Shown: piece after piece, positions 1-12,494 of the stretch
Position numbering within the stretch: the first letter of the stretch is position 1
How the letters are laid out: each line of letters begins with the position of its first letter
Origin: Loxodes magnus
Taxonomy: Eukaryota; Ciliophora; Karyorelictea; Loxodida; Loxodidae
Direction of reading: 5' to 3'
Length of the DNA: 64,000 bases
Assembly (NCBI GenBank): GCA_946699065.1
Contig: CAMPDV010001282.1
Span: 42,873 to 106,872, forward strand
Notes under the pieces: generated by a model
Databases searched by the model: none
What the model was told of the DNA's origin: nothing
What the model saw: only the letters and a program-made list of their open reading frames with translations
Translations under genes and position numbers: made by a program

Positions 1-479
1 TTATTATAATTGTCATTCAATTAAGTTTTATTATTTCTCTTATCTTTTCAGTTATTCATTGGGAAAGTCTGTTATTTCTTGAACCATTTTATATTAAATT
101 TAATAAAATTAGCCTAAATAAAATCTAGAAGCCTTGAATATGATAATTTAAATATTTAAGGATTAAAAGCTAATAAATAAACATGAATTGTGAAAAATAA
201 TACTAGAATAAACAAAAAGTTACAACTTAAGGCAAAAAATTGAAAAAAAAAAAAAGATAAAAACTTTAATTTTCAAGAATATTATTATTAAAAAGTGATG
301 ATTTAAAAATAATAAAGGTACTTTATATAAATAAAATTCAAAAATAAATAAATAAATGAATTAGATGTTAAGTTATAAAAAAATAGTTAAAAAATTGAAA
401 ATTAAAAATAATCAATCGAAAAAAAATTATGAAAATTAAATAAAGTAAATATTTTAATTTTTAATTTAAAGGTTAAAAA

Positions 480-960
480 AGGATTTTCCTTCCTTCAGCA
501 TTTTCAACCTGTTTAAAGTGATCTAGATTTTTTGACAGGTCTGGTTTTCATGATCTTTTTGATAAGGAAGATTATCCGGAAACTTTTTTTTTGTATGAGA
601 TTCCTTAAATTTTTTTATATATTCATGATTCAGTAAGGTAGATTCTTACTTCATCTATTAATTTTTTTGTTTCCTCCTGTTTTTTAGTTTTTTTATTTAA
701 AAAAAATTTTATTAAATTTCAGATTGATAGAAAATTCATAATTTCTTCCTGCTAATTGCTTTGTGTTTTTTCCCATTTTTTCAATATTTTTCTTTTTTTT
801 AATAAAAGTATCTTAATCTTTATTAATCTCATATTAATCTTGTTATTTAGAAGCGAGGGGATTATTAATTTTATTTAGCTTCAATTTCCATATTTACATA
901 TTAAGATGGTGGAAGTTATGTCTGAGATCAGATTTATTCTCGCGTAATAATAATTTTTTT
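480..960 (-). other. coding-like stretch, unidentified
   Basis: Read on the minus strand with TAA/TAG as Gln and TGA as Trp, this stretch gives Lys/Asn/Gln-rich peptide of protein-like composition (for example segments containing NNPLASKQQD and KKFPDNLPYQ). The best frame changes near 690-720, so it is either broken or holds an intron. No domain is recognisable, and no start or end could be fixed. It lies just downstream of a minus-strand SINE-like unit and may be another retroelement remnant. The call rests on amino-acid composition only. Confidence 0.25.
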
Positions 961-1358
961 TACTATTAAATCTTTAAGTTAATCATTTCAATGTTTAGTT
1001 GATTGTAATTGGTTAAAATTTCTAGAATCTAATTGGAAAGATAAAGGATTTTTCCTTTTATTTAACTATGACTTATTTAATATTTTCGATTTTTTCCTTT
1101 TCTAGATTAGTAGGTTCGAATTTTGCCGTGTGCATTCCTTAAAAAGGAGATGAGAAGCTTGATTAATCAATAACCTACAGTTTTTACTTTACGATTCTAA
1201 GGACTTTTCTTTTAGACTTCTTTATTTCTTCTTTGGCATGGTACTGTCCAATATTAAACTCCATTTTTCCTATTATATTTCTAATTATCTAATAAGAAAA
1301 TGTTTACAAATAACTGAAGAGAAAAATATTAATACTATAATAATAAATAAATAAATTC

Positions 1359-1668
1359 GATTATAGAGTGAGTATTACTCTCGATGGTGCACAGCTCTTT
1401 AAATTATTTTTATTTAAAGCTAGTAAAATATCTCCTTAGAAGTTTCCTCTAGTGCTTCACTCCCTGTGAAATTTTATCTTCTAATAGGGAATGAACGGGA
1501 GTGATACCCTAAGAGACCTAATCATCTGGCATCTTTCATCAACCATTATCAATGTCTCCAGTTCTTTCTCGCTTGGCTCTTGTCAAGATCTTGCTCAGTT
1601 TGTCGCTCCTGAAGTACTTCCTGGTACTTGAGTTTAAGTTAATCTCAGTTGGAGGATTGCTCCTCCCT
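1359..1668 (-). mobile_element. SINE-like GC-rich unit ending in the shared stem-loop tail
   Basis: A 300-base island much richer in GC than its surroundings. On the minus strand it opens with small hairpins (GGAGG paired with CCTCC; AAGTAC paired with GTACTT). It ends at 1359-1400 in a degenerate copy of the hairpin tail seen elsewhere (GAGC ... GCTC then TATAATC), followed by TTTA-type repeats. No protein-like frame is visible. Structure and tail suggest a non-autonomous retroelement transcribed on the minus strand. The body differs from the units at 10.5 and 24.5 kb, so it is a second family. Confidence 0.5.
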
Positions 1669-3825
1669 TTTTATTTAATTTAATAACGTTAATAAAATGG
1701 CTAATTTTAATGGTATTGACTTAGGAAGTAAAGAAACTAAGAACAGCCTTAATACTATTATAGATATATAATGGATTAGATCTTATAAGTCTATAAATGA
1801 AAGATTCAACAGAATAAGCTATGCTTAAACCCATATTTATAATTTAGAAACTATAATAACTCCCAGTATTTATATATTTAAGCTAGTAGAAGTTAAATAA
1901 TTTCTTATTCTATAACTATTACTGCTTAAATTCTTAGCTTCAAAGGCTATATAAAAAATACAACTTAGAATTTAAATTTTGTTTGTATACCTAAATTTAG
2001 GATTAATAAAGATGCTTGATTTGCTAGAAAATAATTAAAATGAAATACAACAAATTAAAGTTGAAAATAGAGAAGATACTCTTATGATATGGGCCTTGTA
2101 TTTTATTTTTAAGATTACTTAAATTGTCCTAATTATCTTAAATAATATAGTTGTAGTTCAAATAACTTTTAGCCTTTAAGAGCTTCTATATGACCTAAAA
2201 CAAAAACCTTTAAAGTCTATTTATTCACTTAGATCAACTACTCTAAGAATTCTGCTTAATCCTTCAGCTAATTTTATTTTAAGACTATAATAAAAGTCTA
2301 AGAATCCTTTCTATTAGTAAAGCTTAAAATTCATAAAATATAAGTATTAATATTAATATTATAGAAATATCTAGCATAATCATTTAAGCTATTTATAAAA
2401 GAAAAGATTGATATAGAAAGAAAATTTTAGTTTAAATGATAAGTCTTTTGGTTAAATACAAAGTAAGATAAGATCTAATAGAAAGTTAATTAAATATACT
2501 CTAGTTACATAGCAGGGAATAAATTTATAGGTTAAGGAAATAAATTACTCTGGTCTAATTAAGCTTTAGTTGCTTTTTTATTAAATAGAGAAAAGAAGGA
2601 TAAAAGCAAAAGGGTCTTAAAATAATAAAGGTATTCTAAATATTTAAGGTTAGTAAAAAAAGAATAAACATAGAAAAAAAAATTAAGCTAATACTGCGGA
2701 TGAAAACTTGGTTCCTTTTAGAAAATAATTAATTCTATGAGTTTTAAAATAAAAAAACCTTTAGTGGAACAAGCTTAATAGCAAATAATAACAATACGCA
2801 CTAAGAAAATTAAGAAGAATAAAATTAAATTTATAGAAGAAACTTAAAATAACGAAAAAGATAATCAAAAGGATAGAAAAGCGTATAGATCTAAAAAGAG
2901 AGTAAAGTACCAAATAAATATATTACATAAGAGACTAAGGATTTTGAATAGAAGTTACTTTCTTAATTTAAGTTAATTTAATATTTAATTTATTAAAAGT
3001 ATCTATAAGGACTTCTTAATATTATACCATTATATCAAAGTCTATTATTTATTGAGTATATGAGCATTTTTATTTAATTTCTTTCATTTATAAAAGAATG
3101 CTTTGAATTAACTTTTAACTAAGCTTTATAAAGTTAAAAGGTTAGAAGCTGATTTTATAAAAGGAAGAAAGTTTAATTTTATGATATTTTGATTATGATA
3201 AATTTGGACTTAAGAAGACAGTAAGCTAATAAATACCAAACTTCAGTTTAAAAAATTAGTTTAAGATTATGATTATAAATTACTTTCTACTCTCACTTAT
3301 TTAGATATAATGGTTGATAGCACTAAATGATTATATCAGTAGAAAGAAGTTTTAAAAGGACTTTATTATTATTTCTATAATTTAATTCAAATTTAATTAG
3401 CAACACTATTGGATAGTTCTTGCTTAACTATTTCTAAGATAAAATCTATTAGAGGAGTAATTTTATATATTGGTTATAAAAGGAAAGTAATAGAATAACA
3501 GTGCACTAAAGATCTAACTATATGATGTAAGAGACTTTAGATATAAAAAATAAGTCGATTTCTTAATTAATTTTAATTAATAGTTGACTATATTTTGATT
3601 CTATTGTACTTATTTATTCTTAAATATAGCATTGATTAGTTTTGGAAATAGTTATAATAAAATTAAAGTTGTGTAACTAGAATTTAGTGCTTAAATGAAT
3701 AATTATGAGGCATTACATTCAAAAATTAAGATAAAAAGCTAGTAATTTTTATATTAAATAATTATGGTCGTTCTTTATTGAATTCTGTTTACATTTATAA
3801 GCAAATTAATAGAAAACTTTATAAA
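1669..3825. other. AT-rich stretch upstream of the DHHC gene
   Basis: Long Gln-rich frames are open on the plus strand under the reassigned code, including one starting at ATG 1697 (MANFNGIDLG). In this code nearly every frame is open, so that is weak evidence. The part around 2700-3200 is Asn/Gln/Lys-rich and could be an N-terminal extension of the DHHC gene joined by introns. No domain is recognised and no boundary can be set. Confidence 0.25.
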
Positions 3826-5070
3826 ATGTATTTCGTCTTTTCTATTGTTTATCTTGCTCTTACGACCACTTATATAATAATTGGGAATTGTGTCAGGCCA
3901 GATGGAAATGGATTTTTAAGTAAAACTAGAAATTTGCTTTTAGATAAAATTCCCTAAAAGATTAAGAGTTTATAACCATTTGGAAAATTGCCTATCCTTA
4001 CTACTTTATGAGAGAAAATGGTCATATTCTGGAATTGAGTAGGAAAACTTTTATGGTACATTATTATTCCATCGATCTCACTTATCATTTAAGCACGTAA
4101 AATCAATGATATAAGAGATTTATCTGTCTTATTAATTCTGATTGCTTGGCTTTTATTTCCTTGCTTTCTTTAGTTTGCTATAAAAAAGGGTCTTTAATGA
4201 TTTATGTACTTTATTATTTTTTTTGGAAACTTATTTGTCTATTCTTTTTGGGGATTTCCAAGTAAATACTTTTAGTAGTATCATTATATTTTAGCAGGGA
4301 TATTAGCCAGCTTTTGTTTTATTTCATACTTGATGCTATGTTGTATTGGCCCTGGAAATGTTCCTAAAGAAGAAAAAAATTAAATGTAACTATTACAGTA
4401 GCAATTTCCTTATGTTCCTGAAGTTTTTAATCCGGATTCAAATTGTGTTAAATGTGAATAGGATATTATTGCAAGATCGGAACATTGCATTATATGTCAA
4501 GTTTGCGTACTTTAATATGATCACCATTGCAATTTTATTGGACAATGTGTCGGATTTTACAACTTTAAGTGGTATTTATTAACTTTGCTTTTTCATACAG
4601 TAATATGCCTTTTAGGATTTGTCTTTGGTATTCTGAATTTCGAGTTTAGTATAAAACCCATATAAAATTACAAATTTATAAATTACGAAACTGGCGAAAT
4701 ATTTAAGCAGGATTAATGATTTCTAATAAAAGTAATCTTTTATATATAGTATATTTTAGTAAGAGATGCTCCTTTCTTCTTCTCCGTTGTCTTCTGCGGA
4801 ATAGTAGCATTCATTCTTTCCTGCTTACTGATTAAATATTTAATCTTGGTGAAGTAAAATCTGACAGCTCATGAAAAAGATGCAATATAGTAAGATAAAT
4901 TAGATAAATTTCACAAAGTTTATAAGCAGGGACTATGGTAAAATTTGAAAGAAATAATGGCAAGAAAGTAATAGAAAGTTCAGTCAAATTAAGTTTAATA
5001 ATAGCAAGCTTAGAATAATAAAAAAGTAGACTATTAGCCAATTTCTGAAAATTAGGACCCTGAAAGTTGA
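3826..5070 (+). CDS. DHHC-type protein S-acyltransferase (palmitoyltransferase)
   Basis: Integral membrane enzyme that moves a fatty acyl group from acyl-CoA to cysteines of target proteins. The 414-residue frame has hydrophobic segments before the catalytic region. A cysteine-rich domain follows from about residue 206 (NCVKC ... HCIICQVC), with the catalytic DHHC at 232-235 and then CNFIGQCVGFYNF. Two more hydrophobic segments and a Gln/Asn-rich cytoplasmic tail complete it. Nothing is missing from the family signature. The stop is TGA at 5068-5070; TAA and TAG inside the frame read as Gln, and TGA reads as Trp at several places. The start at 3826 is tentative: the frame stays open upstream, and an N-terminal extension or extra exons are possible. 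Confidence 0.85.
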
Positions 5071-5720
5071 GCAAGCATAAATGATATATTTTTACTTTTA
5101 ATAGTATAATTAACTACATAAGTTGCTTAGCATTCTAACTATATTAACTTCAAAGGAAATATTAATAAGACAAAGCTTTTGTAAGCTTTCATGGTTTTAA
5201 CATTACTTAAAGATATCTAATGCTAATTAATAAGGATTCATCCTTAAAAAGATGCTTAGATAATCAACTATAGTCCACTATTTCATAGATTAATCTAAAA
5301 TAAATTTAGAAGCTTATATACAAATATTATAAATAACCAAGAACATTTATCTAAGCATCATTTAATAAAATTATATAATTAGCAATCATTAGTATCATTT
5401 AGATGTATAGAGTTTAAATATAGCTATGTAATAATTATTATTGTTGTAATTAAAATATTTAAAATAAATATATGGCTTAGCCATTTAAAACTCATTTAAA
5501 CAAAATTAACAAATCATAATCTTCATCCCAACAATTTCATAGAGTCTCAGAATTAATTTAATATAAGTTAGTTTATTTATTTTATTTTGTTAATATGCTT
5601 TCTATTTTTAGTCATCTAAAAATATAAAATTTAGAAAAGTACATGGTTGCTATTATTAAAGCGTAAGTTTTAATTATTGTCATCATTTTATTTTAAATTT
5701 TTATATTTATAGTACCCTTC
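5071..5720. other. intergenic, no feature seen
   Basis: AT-rich sequence between the DHHC gene and the minus-strand TPR-like stretch. I see no motif, repeat or RNA structure in it. Confidence 0.4.
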
Positions 5721-7250
5721 TATAAGCAAATCTACACTTCTTTAATTTAATAAAAAAGAGCTCAAGTCCCTTTTCAAATAATCATTTCTTTCGAGATTAT
5801 TTACATTTTTTTATATTTGACTAAGCATAGTTGTTCTTAAGTAAATTGTGTATTTTTTCCAGCATAATTGAATAATGAAATGTTTCATTTGATGCTGTAT
5901 CTTTAGCATCATATAAGCTTCTTCTTAAAATAAATTTTAAATCATTCCTTGGAAATAATTTTAGTTGTTGAAGATATTATGCATTAAAAAAGCTAATTAC
6001 TTGGCTTAATTTACTTTTCTAAAAGCTTTTTAGTCCTTATGGATTTTATATTCTTTCTAAATTTATAATATCATATCTATCAATTTTTAGTCACTCTCAA
6101 GTCTGCTTTAATTCAGTTTTACTATTTAAAGATAAGGCATGCAAATTCCCCTTAATAAAGCTAGTTTTTAATATCTCTTATATATGATTCCCAAGCAACT
6201 AGCAAAGATAAAAAGGCTTTTTAATTCATCATAAATTGCTCCCAAATATCTTTGCCAGTATAATATAGGGTTTCTTAATTAATTCTACATCAAGCCAATT
6301 TATTTAAGGTTTGCTAAGTTGCTTTCACCTTAAGACAACTAATATACTCTTCTTAAGTCTTCTAATGCATTAAATAATTTAAAGCTTTAAGTAAAACATA
6401 ACCTTTTGCTGTAACTCAAAGTGTTTTTAGTATTCTTTTTTAAAGCAATATCAAAGTAATCAAAGCTTAATTATCCTTATTTTGAGCTTTCATTGTGATA
6501 ATTGTATAAGAATAAATCTCAGCATAATGTGGTTTTTTAATATTCCTATTTATTAGCTTTAAATAGATTCTTCAACTGTATCATAGGTGAAAGAGTATTT
6601 GCTTTTCTATTTAAATGGAATAGATTTTCTATTTATATAGCAATATGATAAGATTAAGCAACATCTTGGCTTTTATTAATTTCTCTTTTTTCCTTTATTG
6701 ATATAAAGCTTCCTTTTAACTATGTGTAATATAGCTTAATCATAACTTTCTAAAGCTTTATTTACCCTTCAATCTCAAAGTTTCTCTTTTACTAAAGTAG
6801 ATAGGAGCTTACTTAAGAACTAAAAGTAAGGCTTTAAGCCTTTAATAGCTTAATTTAGATAACTTTAAGATGAACCCTTTACAAAAAGAGCTTATTGGCT
6901 TTAAGAATTAAGCTATATAGCAGTAAATAGCTTTTTGGTAGTTCTTATAGAACTATTTGGCTTATTTAAGAAGCTAAAGAATTAGATTGAGACATAATTG
7001 ATTATTTTAATTTATTTAAAGAAGCTTAGATTTACAATATCTCTACTGTTTCTTTTATTAAAGTTCAATTACTATTACCTCTATAAGCAACTTTATTTCT
7101 AACTTACGGTAACTTTACGAATGATATTATCTTAAGGTAATGATATGAGGCTTTATTAGCTTTAGCCTTATTTTAAGAAGATATCTCTTTAAATTAGTAG
7201 ACTTAGCGATAACTAATTTTCTATTTAAGCTTTATTAATTCTATAATCTA
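5720..7250 (-). pseudogene. TPR-repeat protein, decayed or fragmentary
   Basis: Minus-strand peptides resemble tetratricopeptide helices: LSFDYFDIALKKNTKNTL and FNALEDLRRVYQL around 6330-6475, and ALESYDQAI near 6760 in a different frame. TPR units are 34-residue helix pairs used for protein binding. The best frame switches several times, and the spacing between consensus positions is irregular. Either short introns were missed or the copy is decaying. No start, stop or repeat count can be given. The repeat type is the firm part; whether the gene still works is inference. Confidence 0.4.
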
Positions 7251-7336
7251 AGTATGTCATAACTCATCCGAAAATTAATGCTATTTAAGCGAATAAAGAC
7301 TAATAAATATCTCATAAGTATTTTTTACTTATAATA

Positions 7337-8401
7337 ATGGTATAGACCTTGAAGGCTAACTAAATGTATCAATCTATAATATTAGATATTTAGTGAGAAC
7401 TAAGAATTCGAAAAAGATAAATCTACTTCGGTTAAGAATTGGAAAATGTTGAATTTCCTAATAAACTGAAAAAGTTCGAGAAACCATGAGTAAGACGTTA
7501 TTTAACCTCATTCTTTAATTGAGAAAATGAATACGGAAATATAGTACTAAAGATGGAAAATTAGAATCTTTGGCTTCTTTTGTAAGATAAAAAAAGGAAT
7601 ATCAAGGCTTGGTAAATTAAGTTATATTTAAATTAAATATTTAACTTCTAAATTTGTCCTAATAGAAAAAAGCCTTTAGCAAATCCATAGAAAATTATAG
7701 AAAAAAGTTCAAATACAAATTAAAAATCTAACCTCAAACAGATAAAATGAAAATTGAACAAAAAATTTAAACATAATAAAAGTTTAACTCGAGCCCTTAA
7801 TGAAACGTTTGTTATTGCTGTCAAAAGACTAGAAATTTATGGATGTAATATCTAAAGTGGAAAAGAGTACTTGAACAACACCTAAAAAATTGGAACATAA
7901 GAGGCTATATTGTAAGGAGGTATTTACAAGAAGAAGCCGATATTAGTTGATTCAAGTGTGATATTACTTCATCATAATCTTGATAATTAATAGTAACAAA
8001 ATAAATAGTTTCAAAAAAACAATGATGACCTTAGAATTTATTAGAGAAGCTAGAAAAAAATTAAAAATTAAAAAAATTAAAAAATTAAAAAAGTATAAAA
8101 TCACTAAAAAATCAAAATTTTTTTATTTCTAAGCTTAATAAATAAAATTCAATTTAATTTGAAAATCAATAATTAATTTAACATAAATTTTGAATATTTA
8201 GAAATAGAGACCATTTTAAATAAATATTTTTTGTTTATAAGCAAGAAATAAACTATGATCCAATCAAAATAAATTAAACACTAATGCAGTTAAGCCTAAA
8301 ATACATTGAATAATCCCTTTAATAAAAAAATTATATACTAGAAAAAGAATCTCTCATAAAACTCAAGAAATAATTATTATGTGATAAATTAAAAAGACTG
8401 A
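7337..8401 (+). CDS. hypothetical basic Asn/Lys-rich protein
   Basis: Single frame from ATG 7337 to TGA 8399-8401, 354 residues. The first two thirds have convincing protein composition, for example FEKPWVRRYLTSFF, LNETFVIAVKRLEIYGCN and KKPILVDSSVILLHH. The last third is low-complexity Lys/Asn/Gln and could be non-coding if an intron or an earlier end was missed. No signal peptide, membrane segment or recognised domain. It could be a host gene or part of a retroelement, given the ORF1 remnant 1 kb downstream. Confidence 0.4.
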
Positions 8402-8690
8402 ATACTACTTGTATTCCTCCTTTTTTCAATCATTAGATGAACAGATGAACTCAAATAGAAATTTAATACCTTTGAATTTCTATGCAGAAGTCATTCAGTT
8501 CCATATTAGTACTGTCACAGCAAATTTTACATTTACGTTAAAATCCTAAATAAGATTGATAAAAGAAGCAACATGTCACCTACACTAAATTATCTAAAAC
8601 GCAATAGTGATCAGAAGCTTTAATTCGCCCAACTTCAATAGCTAATTGTAGTTCATATTTTTCTAATGGAAATAAAAATAACAATTGTTA
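8402..8690. other. intergenic, no feature seen
   Basis: Short AT-rich gap between two tentative coding stretches on opposite strands. Nothing recognisable. Confidence 0.4.
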
Positions 8691-9190
8691 TTATTAATTA
8701 TAGCGATTCTACCTTCTTTACGTTCATCTTACTTTAAAATTTTATTATTTATATATATTATTTTATTTTTAATTCTTTTTCTGGATCATATTCTTTTTGT
8801 ACACTTTTAGCCATACTGCGTTAAATATTTTTAATTAACGGTATCTTACTTCAATTAAGTTCCATTCTAGACCTTTTGGTTTCTTTTTTGTTGCGTAAAT
8901 GTAATATCTATCAAATTTCACTCTCTTTATACATTTTTTTCTACATAATAGTCCTTGCTGATTAAATTATAGGTTATTTAATGGCTGCCATATCTTAAGA
9001 TTTTCTTGTAATTAGTTTTGTAAGGGGCTTCAGCAATATCTTAAAATTTATCCATAACTCCTTATAATAAGAGTATTATTTTCTTCTTTATAATAGAGGA
9101 AATTTTACTGATTAAGTATCTAGTTCCACATCCTTAGAATCGCTTGATGGTATACTTTTAAGAAATAAGCTTACACTCAACTCAGCTAAT
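8690..9190 (-). other. coding-like stretch, unidentified basic protein
   Basis: One minus-strand frame reads as plausible protein for about 160 codons, for example KPLTKLITRKSQDMAAIKQP, ESEIWQILHLRNKKETK and VQKEYDPEKELKIKQ. It uses TAA/TAG as Gln and TGA as Trp. I do not recognise the family. Start and stop are not placed. It sits just before a retroelement ORF1 remnant on the opposite strand. Confidence 0.35.
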
Positions 9191-9444
9191 AAGTTGAAAA
9201 TTGTTTTTTATCTTTTCATTTCTGAAATAAGATGATTATTGTATTTTCATTTTTAATACTATAGTAATTTAAATAAGATCCTAGATTAATCCTTCATGCT
9301 TTTATTCTTGGCGTTAAAGCTTATCGTTTTCATTTTACAAATTTTGAAAATATTAGATGATGATTTAATGATCGATACTTAAGAAATAATTATCTTTTGT
9401 CTATGAGGATTTTAAAAAATGTTTCCATTTTATATATATTATTA

Positions 9445-9846
9445 TAATAAATCAGTTCGTCTAGTGCATCTTCCTAGATCTCTGACAAGATCCAAAAACG
9501 TTAAAAGATTAATTATAAATGCTACATTTGTGGTAGTGGTAAGCAATTTTACCAATTATGTCAAAAATATTACGAAGATAAAAAGTTTTTGAAAAGATAT
9601 ATATTGGAATGAATCTTAAAAATAAAAAAAATATTAGGTAGTTAAGAAAAAAAGTCATATTATTTTATAAAATATTCTGTAGCACATGAGTTAGAATCAA
9701 CAAACGGAAATTTCCAATTCCAAAACAAAGAGAGGAAAAGTTGGTTAATTAAAAAGAATAAAAATGAACATGATTAGATATTAAATCAAGCAGTTCAAGA
9801 AATTTATTTTAAAACGTTTAAAAAATATATTAGTTCATATGAATGA
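9445..9846 (+). CDS. retroelement ORF1 C-terminal remnant with zinc-knuckle-like motif
   Basis: About 133 codons ending at TGA 9844-9846. After a Ser/Gln-rich lead (SSSSASSQISDKIQK) comes CYICGSGKQFYQLC at 9520-9561. This has the spacing of a retroviral-type CCHC knuckle (C-x2-C-x4-x-x4-C), but Gln stands where His is expected. A basic tail follows. CCHC knuckles in LINE ORF1 and Gag proteins bind nucleic acid. No start codon was identified and the 5' side looks truncated. Other ORF1-like genes lie at 27.7, 52.5, 53.0 and 56.3 kb. Confidence 0.5.
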
Positions 9847-10479
9847 ATATAAATAATGTAAAATTAATTAAAGGTAGAATGTTGTATTTAGGTTTAAATT
9901 TAATGTGAAAATGATAGAAAATTATTATAGTTTAATTAATACTGGTTAAGAAAATAAAATGAAATATAATTTATTAGTTATACATATTTTTTTATGATTT
10001 CTTATTCAGTATGGCTTATTGTTTTATCTAAATTTTAGAATTTTAAATTTAAATATAGCTTATGAATTCTCATAATTTATATCTAAAATTTATTTTTTTA
10101 ACTTTAAAACATTTTAAAAATTAATTTATTATTTTTATAACATTTCAAAATGCTTTAAGATTGATTTAACACTAAACTTATAAATGAAAATTTGCAAGTC
10201 CTTTTATTTAAGTAACCTTTAGATATAGAATCTAAACTTTTAAATCTTTAATACTTAGAATTCAAGCTTAGCAAGTATTAATGCAATATTAATTATAAAT
10301 AAATTTTCTAAAACTTTATTTCTTACTTTTTCAGTTTATCATATTTTTATTTCATTATTTTTGCTAAAATTAATCTCTTTTAATGTTTATTAAAAAATTA
10401 TGACTATCAAACTTCTCAATAATCTATAACCCATTATGCTTATATTTCAATTCTTATTTTTTATTATAATATAAAATGG
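9847..10479. other. AT-rich, no feature seen
   Basis: Very AT-rich sequence with homopolymer runs between the ORF1 remnant and a GC-rich repeat. Nothing recognisable. Confidence 0.4.
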
Positions 10480-10895
10480 ATGTCGGCCGCGTCAGATAAA
10501 TTAGTAGGTAATCTGGTGCAGTGTAACTGTATTGCGAGTAATCTCGCACTAGATGCCACCACGAGGAAGGGTGGATAAGCTCCGTTGAGACATACCTAAC
10601 TTACCCCGAGGGTTCTCTCTAGCAGTATGAAAGTTTGACTGATGGGTCTTCTAATTACCGATAACTTTCTCTTACTTGGACCTTATTCAAGAAGACTGAA
10701 GCATTTGACTCAAGATTTTAGAATAATTATTAATAAGAAAATTTCCCATTTGGAGAACCTGACATGACTCATCGGACCTCTAGAATTTGTACAAGAAACA
10801 TGAGAAAATTTTCTTAATATTAAATATTAATATTGAAAGAACTACGCGCCAATGAGGTGCTGCGTGCTCTATAATCATTTTTATTTATATTATTA
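10480..10895 (+). mobile_element. SINE-like structured repeat, copy 1
   Basis: A roughly 410-base unit closely repeated at 24487-24905. The GC-rich 5' half holds several hairpins: TGCAGT with ACTGTA, GCGAG with CTCGC around a TAAT loop, and CCACC with GGTGG. The 3' end (10841-10890) is the hairpin tail CGCGCCAATGAGGTGCTGCG, then TATAATC and TTTA-like repeats. No protein frame is visible. Shared ends and structure suggest a non-autonomous retroelement. I saw no convincing tRNA-type A and B boxes, so the RNA ancestor is unknown. Confidence 0.7.
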
Positions 10896-11660
10896 TTCTT
10901 TCAGGGACTTTAATAAAAAGGGTTAAAACATTATTAAAGTAAGCTAGTACAATTATAATTTACGGAGTAGTTTTAATGCTGTATTTTTTGTATAATTTTT
11001 TACTGAGATCTAGATGAAGATGGACTCTATAGAAAAGGAAATTTAATTATTTATCAGATTTTAAAACTTTCTTTTTTGTAAGATTACTATATAACTTCAG
11101 AGATGAATAAATCATAAATATTCAAAATAATCGTTTGATTCTTGCCTTGAAGTTATATAGCTTAAAAAAATATTTTATAAGCTCTTTACAAGAAAAATAA
11201 GAATATCTAATGTTAGTTGTTTTATTTTATATTCTATTTGATCTATTATTGGATTTCATGCTTAATCTTAAATTTTTTATTTATATTAATCATATTTTCT
11301 CATTTTTTCTTTATTTGTGCTTTCTATTTTCTTTCATTATATTTTACTTATTAAAGTCCTAAATTTTTATCTTTTGATTAGATGAAAAAATTATTTATAA
11401 TTTTTGAGAATATGAAAATTGTAGCCAATCTAAATATCGAAAAAAAATAGCTTAGCTTAAGTTATAAAAATAAATATGTTATTTTAATTAACATATTGAA
11501 ATATTTAAATTAAAATACTAATAATTCATAGTTTTTTCTTAATCTAAACAAATTTAGATTATCTTAATTTATCTTATTAACTCAAGAAATACTATTACAG
11601 ATACTACTATTACATCTCATTTTTAATATTTTTATACTTATCTTGTATATGATAATTTTA
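10896..11660. other. AT-rich, no gene seen
   Basis: No coding or RNA feature was recognised. The far end runs into a degenerate tail-like sequence at 11668-11700. Confidence 0.35.
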
Positions 11661-12000
11661 TTATAAGAGTTACACGCCAGTGAAGTGCTATTAGCTTTTT
11701 AATTTAGATTTAAAAAAGAAATATTAATTATTATATGTAATATGGACAATAAATCATTAAATAGCCTAATAAGTAACTTTTTACAATTTATTTAGGTATT
11801 GCGGTTCTTGCAATTAACCCCCACAAGTAAGAGATGACGAGTTATTGAGAGATAAGCCTAACTTAATCAAAGGTAGCCTCTCTCTATTCGAGTGAAAGAT
11901 TGTTCAATGACTAGATATCAGTATTTGGAAGATGAGTCCGAGTTTCAGATTTTTCTTGCTTTTATATCGTTAATCTCAGATGGTTTTGATACAAATCGAA
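11660..12000 (+). repeat. diverged relative of the SINE-like repeat
   Basis: A degenerate tail-like sequence (CACGCCAGTGAAGTGC, about 11671) is followed by a moderately GC-rich stretch at 11800-11960. That stretch shares short blocks in the same order as the 10.5 and 24.5 kb unit: TTGAGA, then CCTAACTTA, then CTCTCT, then GTGAAAG or ATGAAAG. The match is patchy, so this is a distant or decayed copy. No coding frame is seen. Confidence 0.4.
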
Positions 12001-12494
12001 ATGACTTAAACTAATTTAATAATATATTTTATAAAAAAATATTCAAATGCGGTTTTTATCACAATAACAATTTCCTCTATTTCCTCTATTTCCTTCTCAC
12101 TCTAAACTTCAGAAAAAAATTTAGGAATCAAACATAAGAAGGTATTTAAATTTCTGATCATGATTTGATTGAGATGCAGCCTTTTAAGAAGAAACTTTTT
12201 TGTAAATAATTGTTGCATTATTATCTATAATAATTTGTCCTTTTATTTAAAAGTAAAAAGATATAAAATAATTAAAATTGTAAAAGATAATCTATATTTA
12301 ACTTTTTTAAATAAATTTTATAATTATAAGATTTAAGGCAAAATAGAATTTTAAAGCAAATGATTTAATAATAGAGTATTTATAAATATATTAAATAAAT
12401 AATGTAAATATTTAATTGTATTTAAATTAAGTCAAAATTATTTATATGAATTACTTTAATTTAGCAATTATTAAAGTAAGTTATAAAAATAAAA
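12001..12494. other. intergenic upstream of the WD40 gene
   Basis: AT-rich. A promoter for the WD40 gene must lie here, but no recognisable core element can be picked out from composition this biased. Confidence 0.35.

Noticed and set aside
3680-3800. Ankyrin repeats upstream of the DHHC domain
   Set aside because: Phrases such as LNNYGRSLLNS recall ankyrin turns, and ankyrin-DHHC fusions exist, but no second repeat or consensus helix pair could be found.
10480-10600. HDV-like or R2-type ribozyme at the 5' end of the SINE-like unit
   Set aside because: GGCCGCG at the start suggested a P1 strand, but no complementary CGCGGC partner or double pseudoknot is present in either copy.
11920-11960. 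Hammerhead-like core (GATGAGTCC ... TTTCAGA)
   Set aside because: The invariant CTGATGA and GAAA core strands are not both present and stems cannot be formed.
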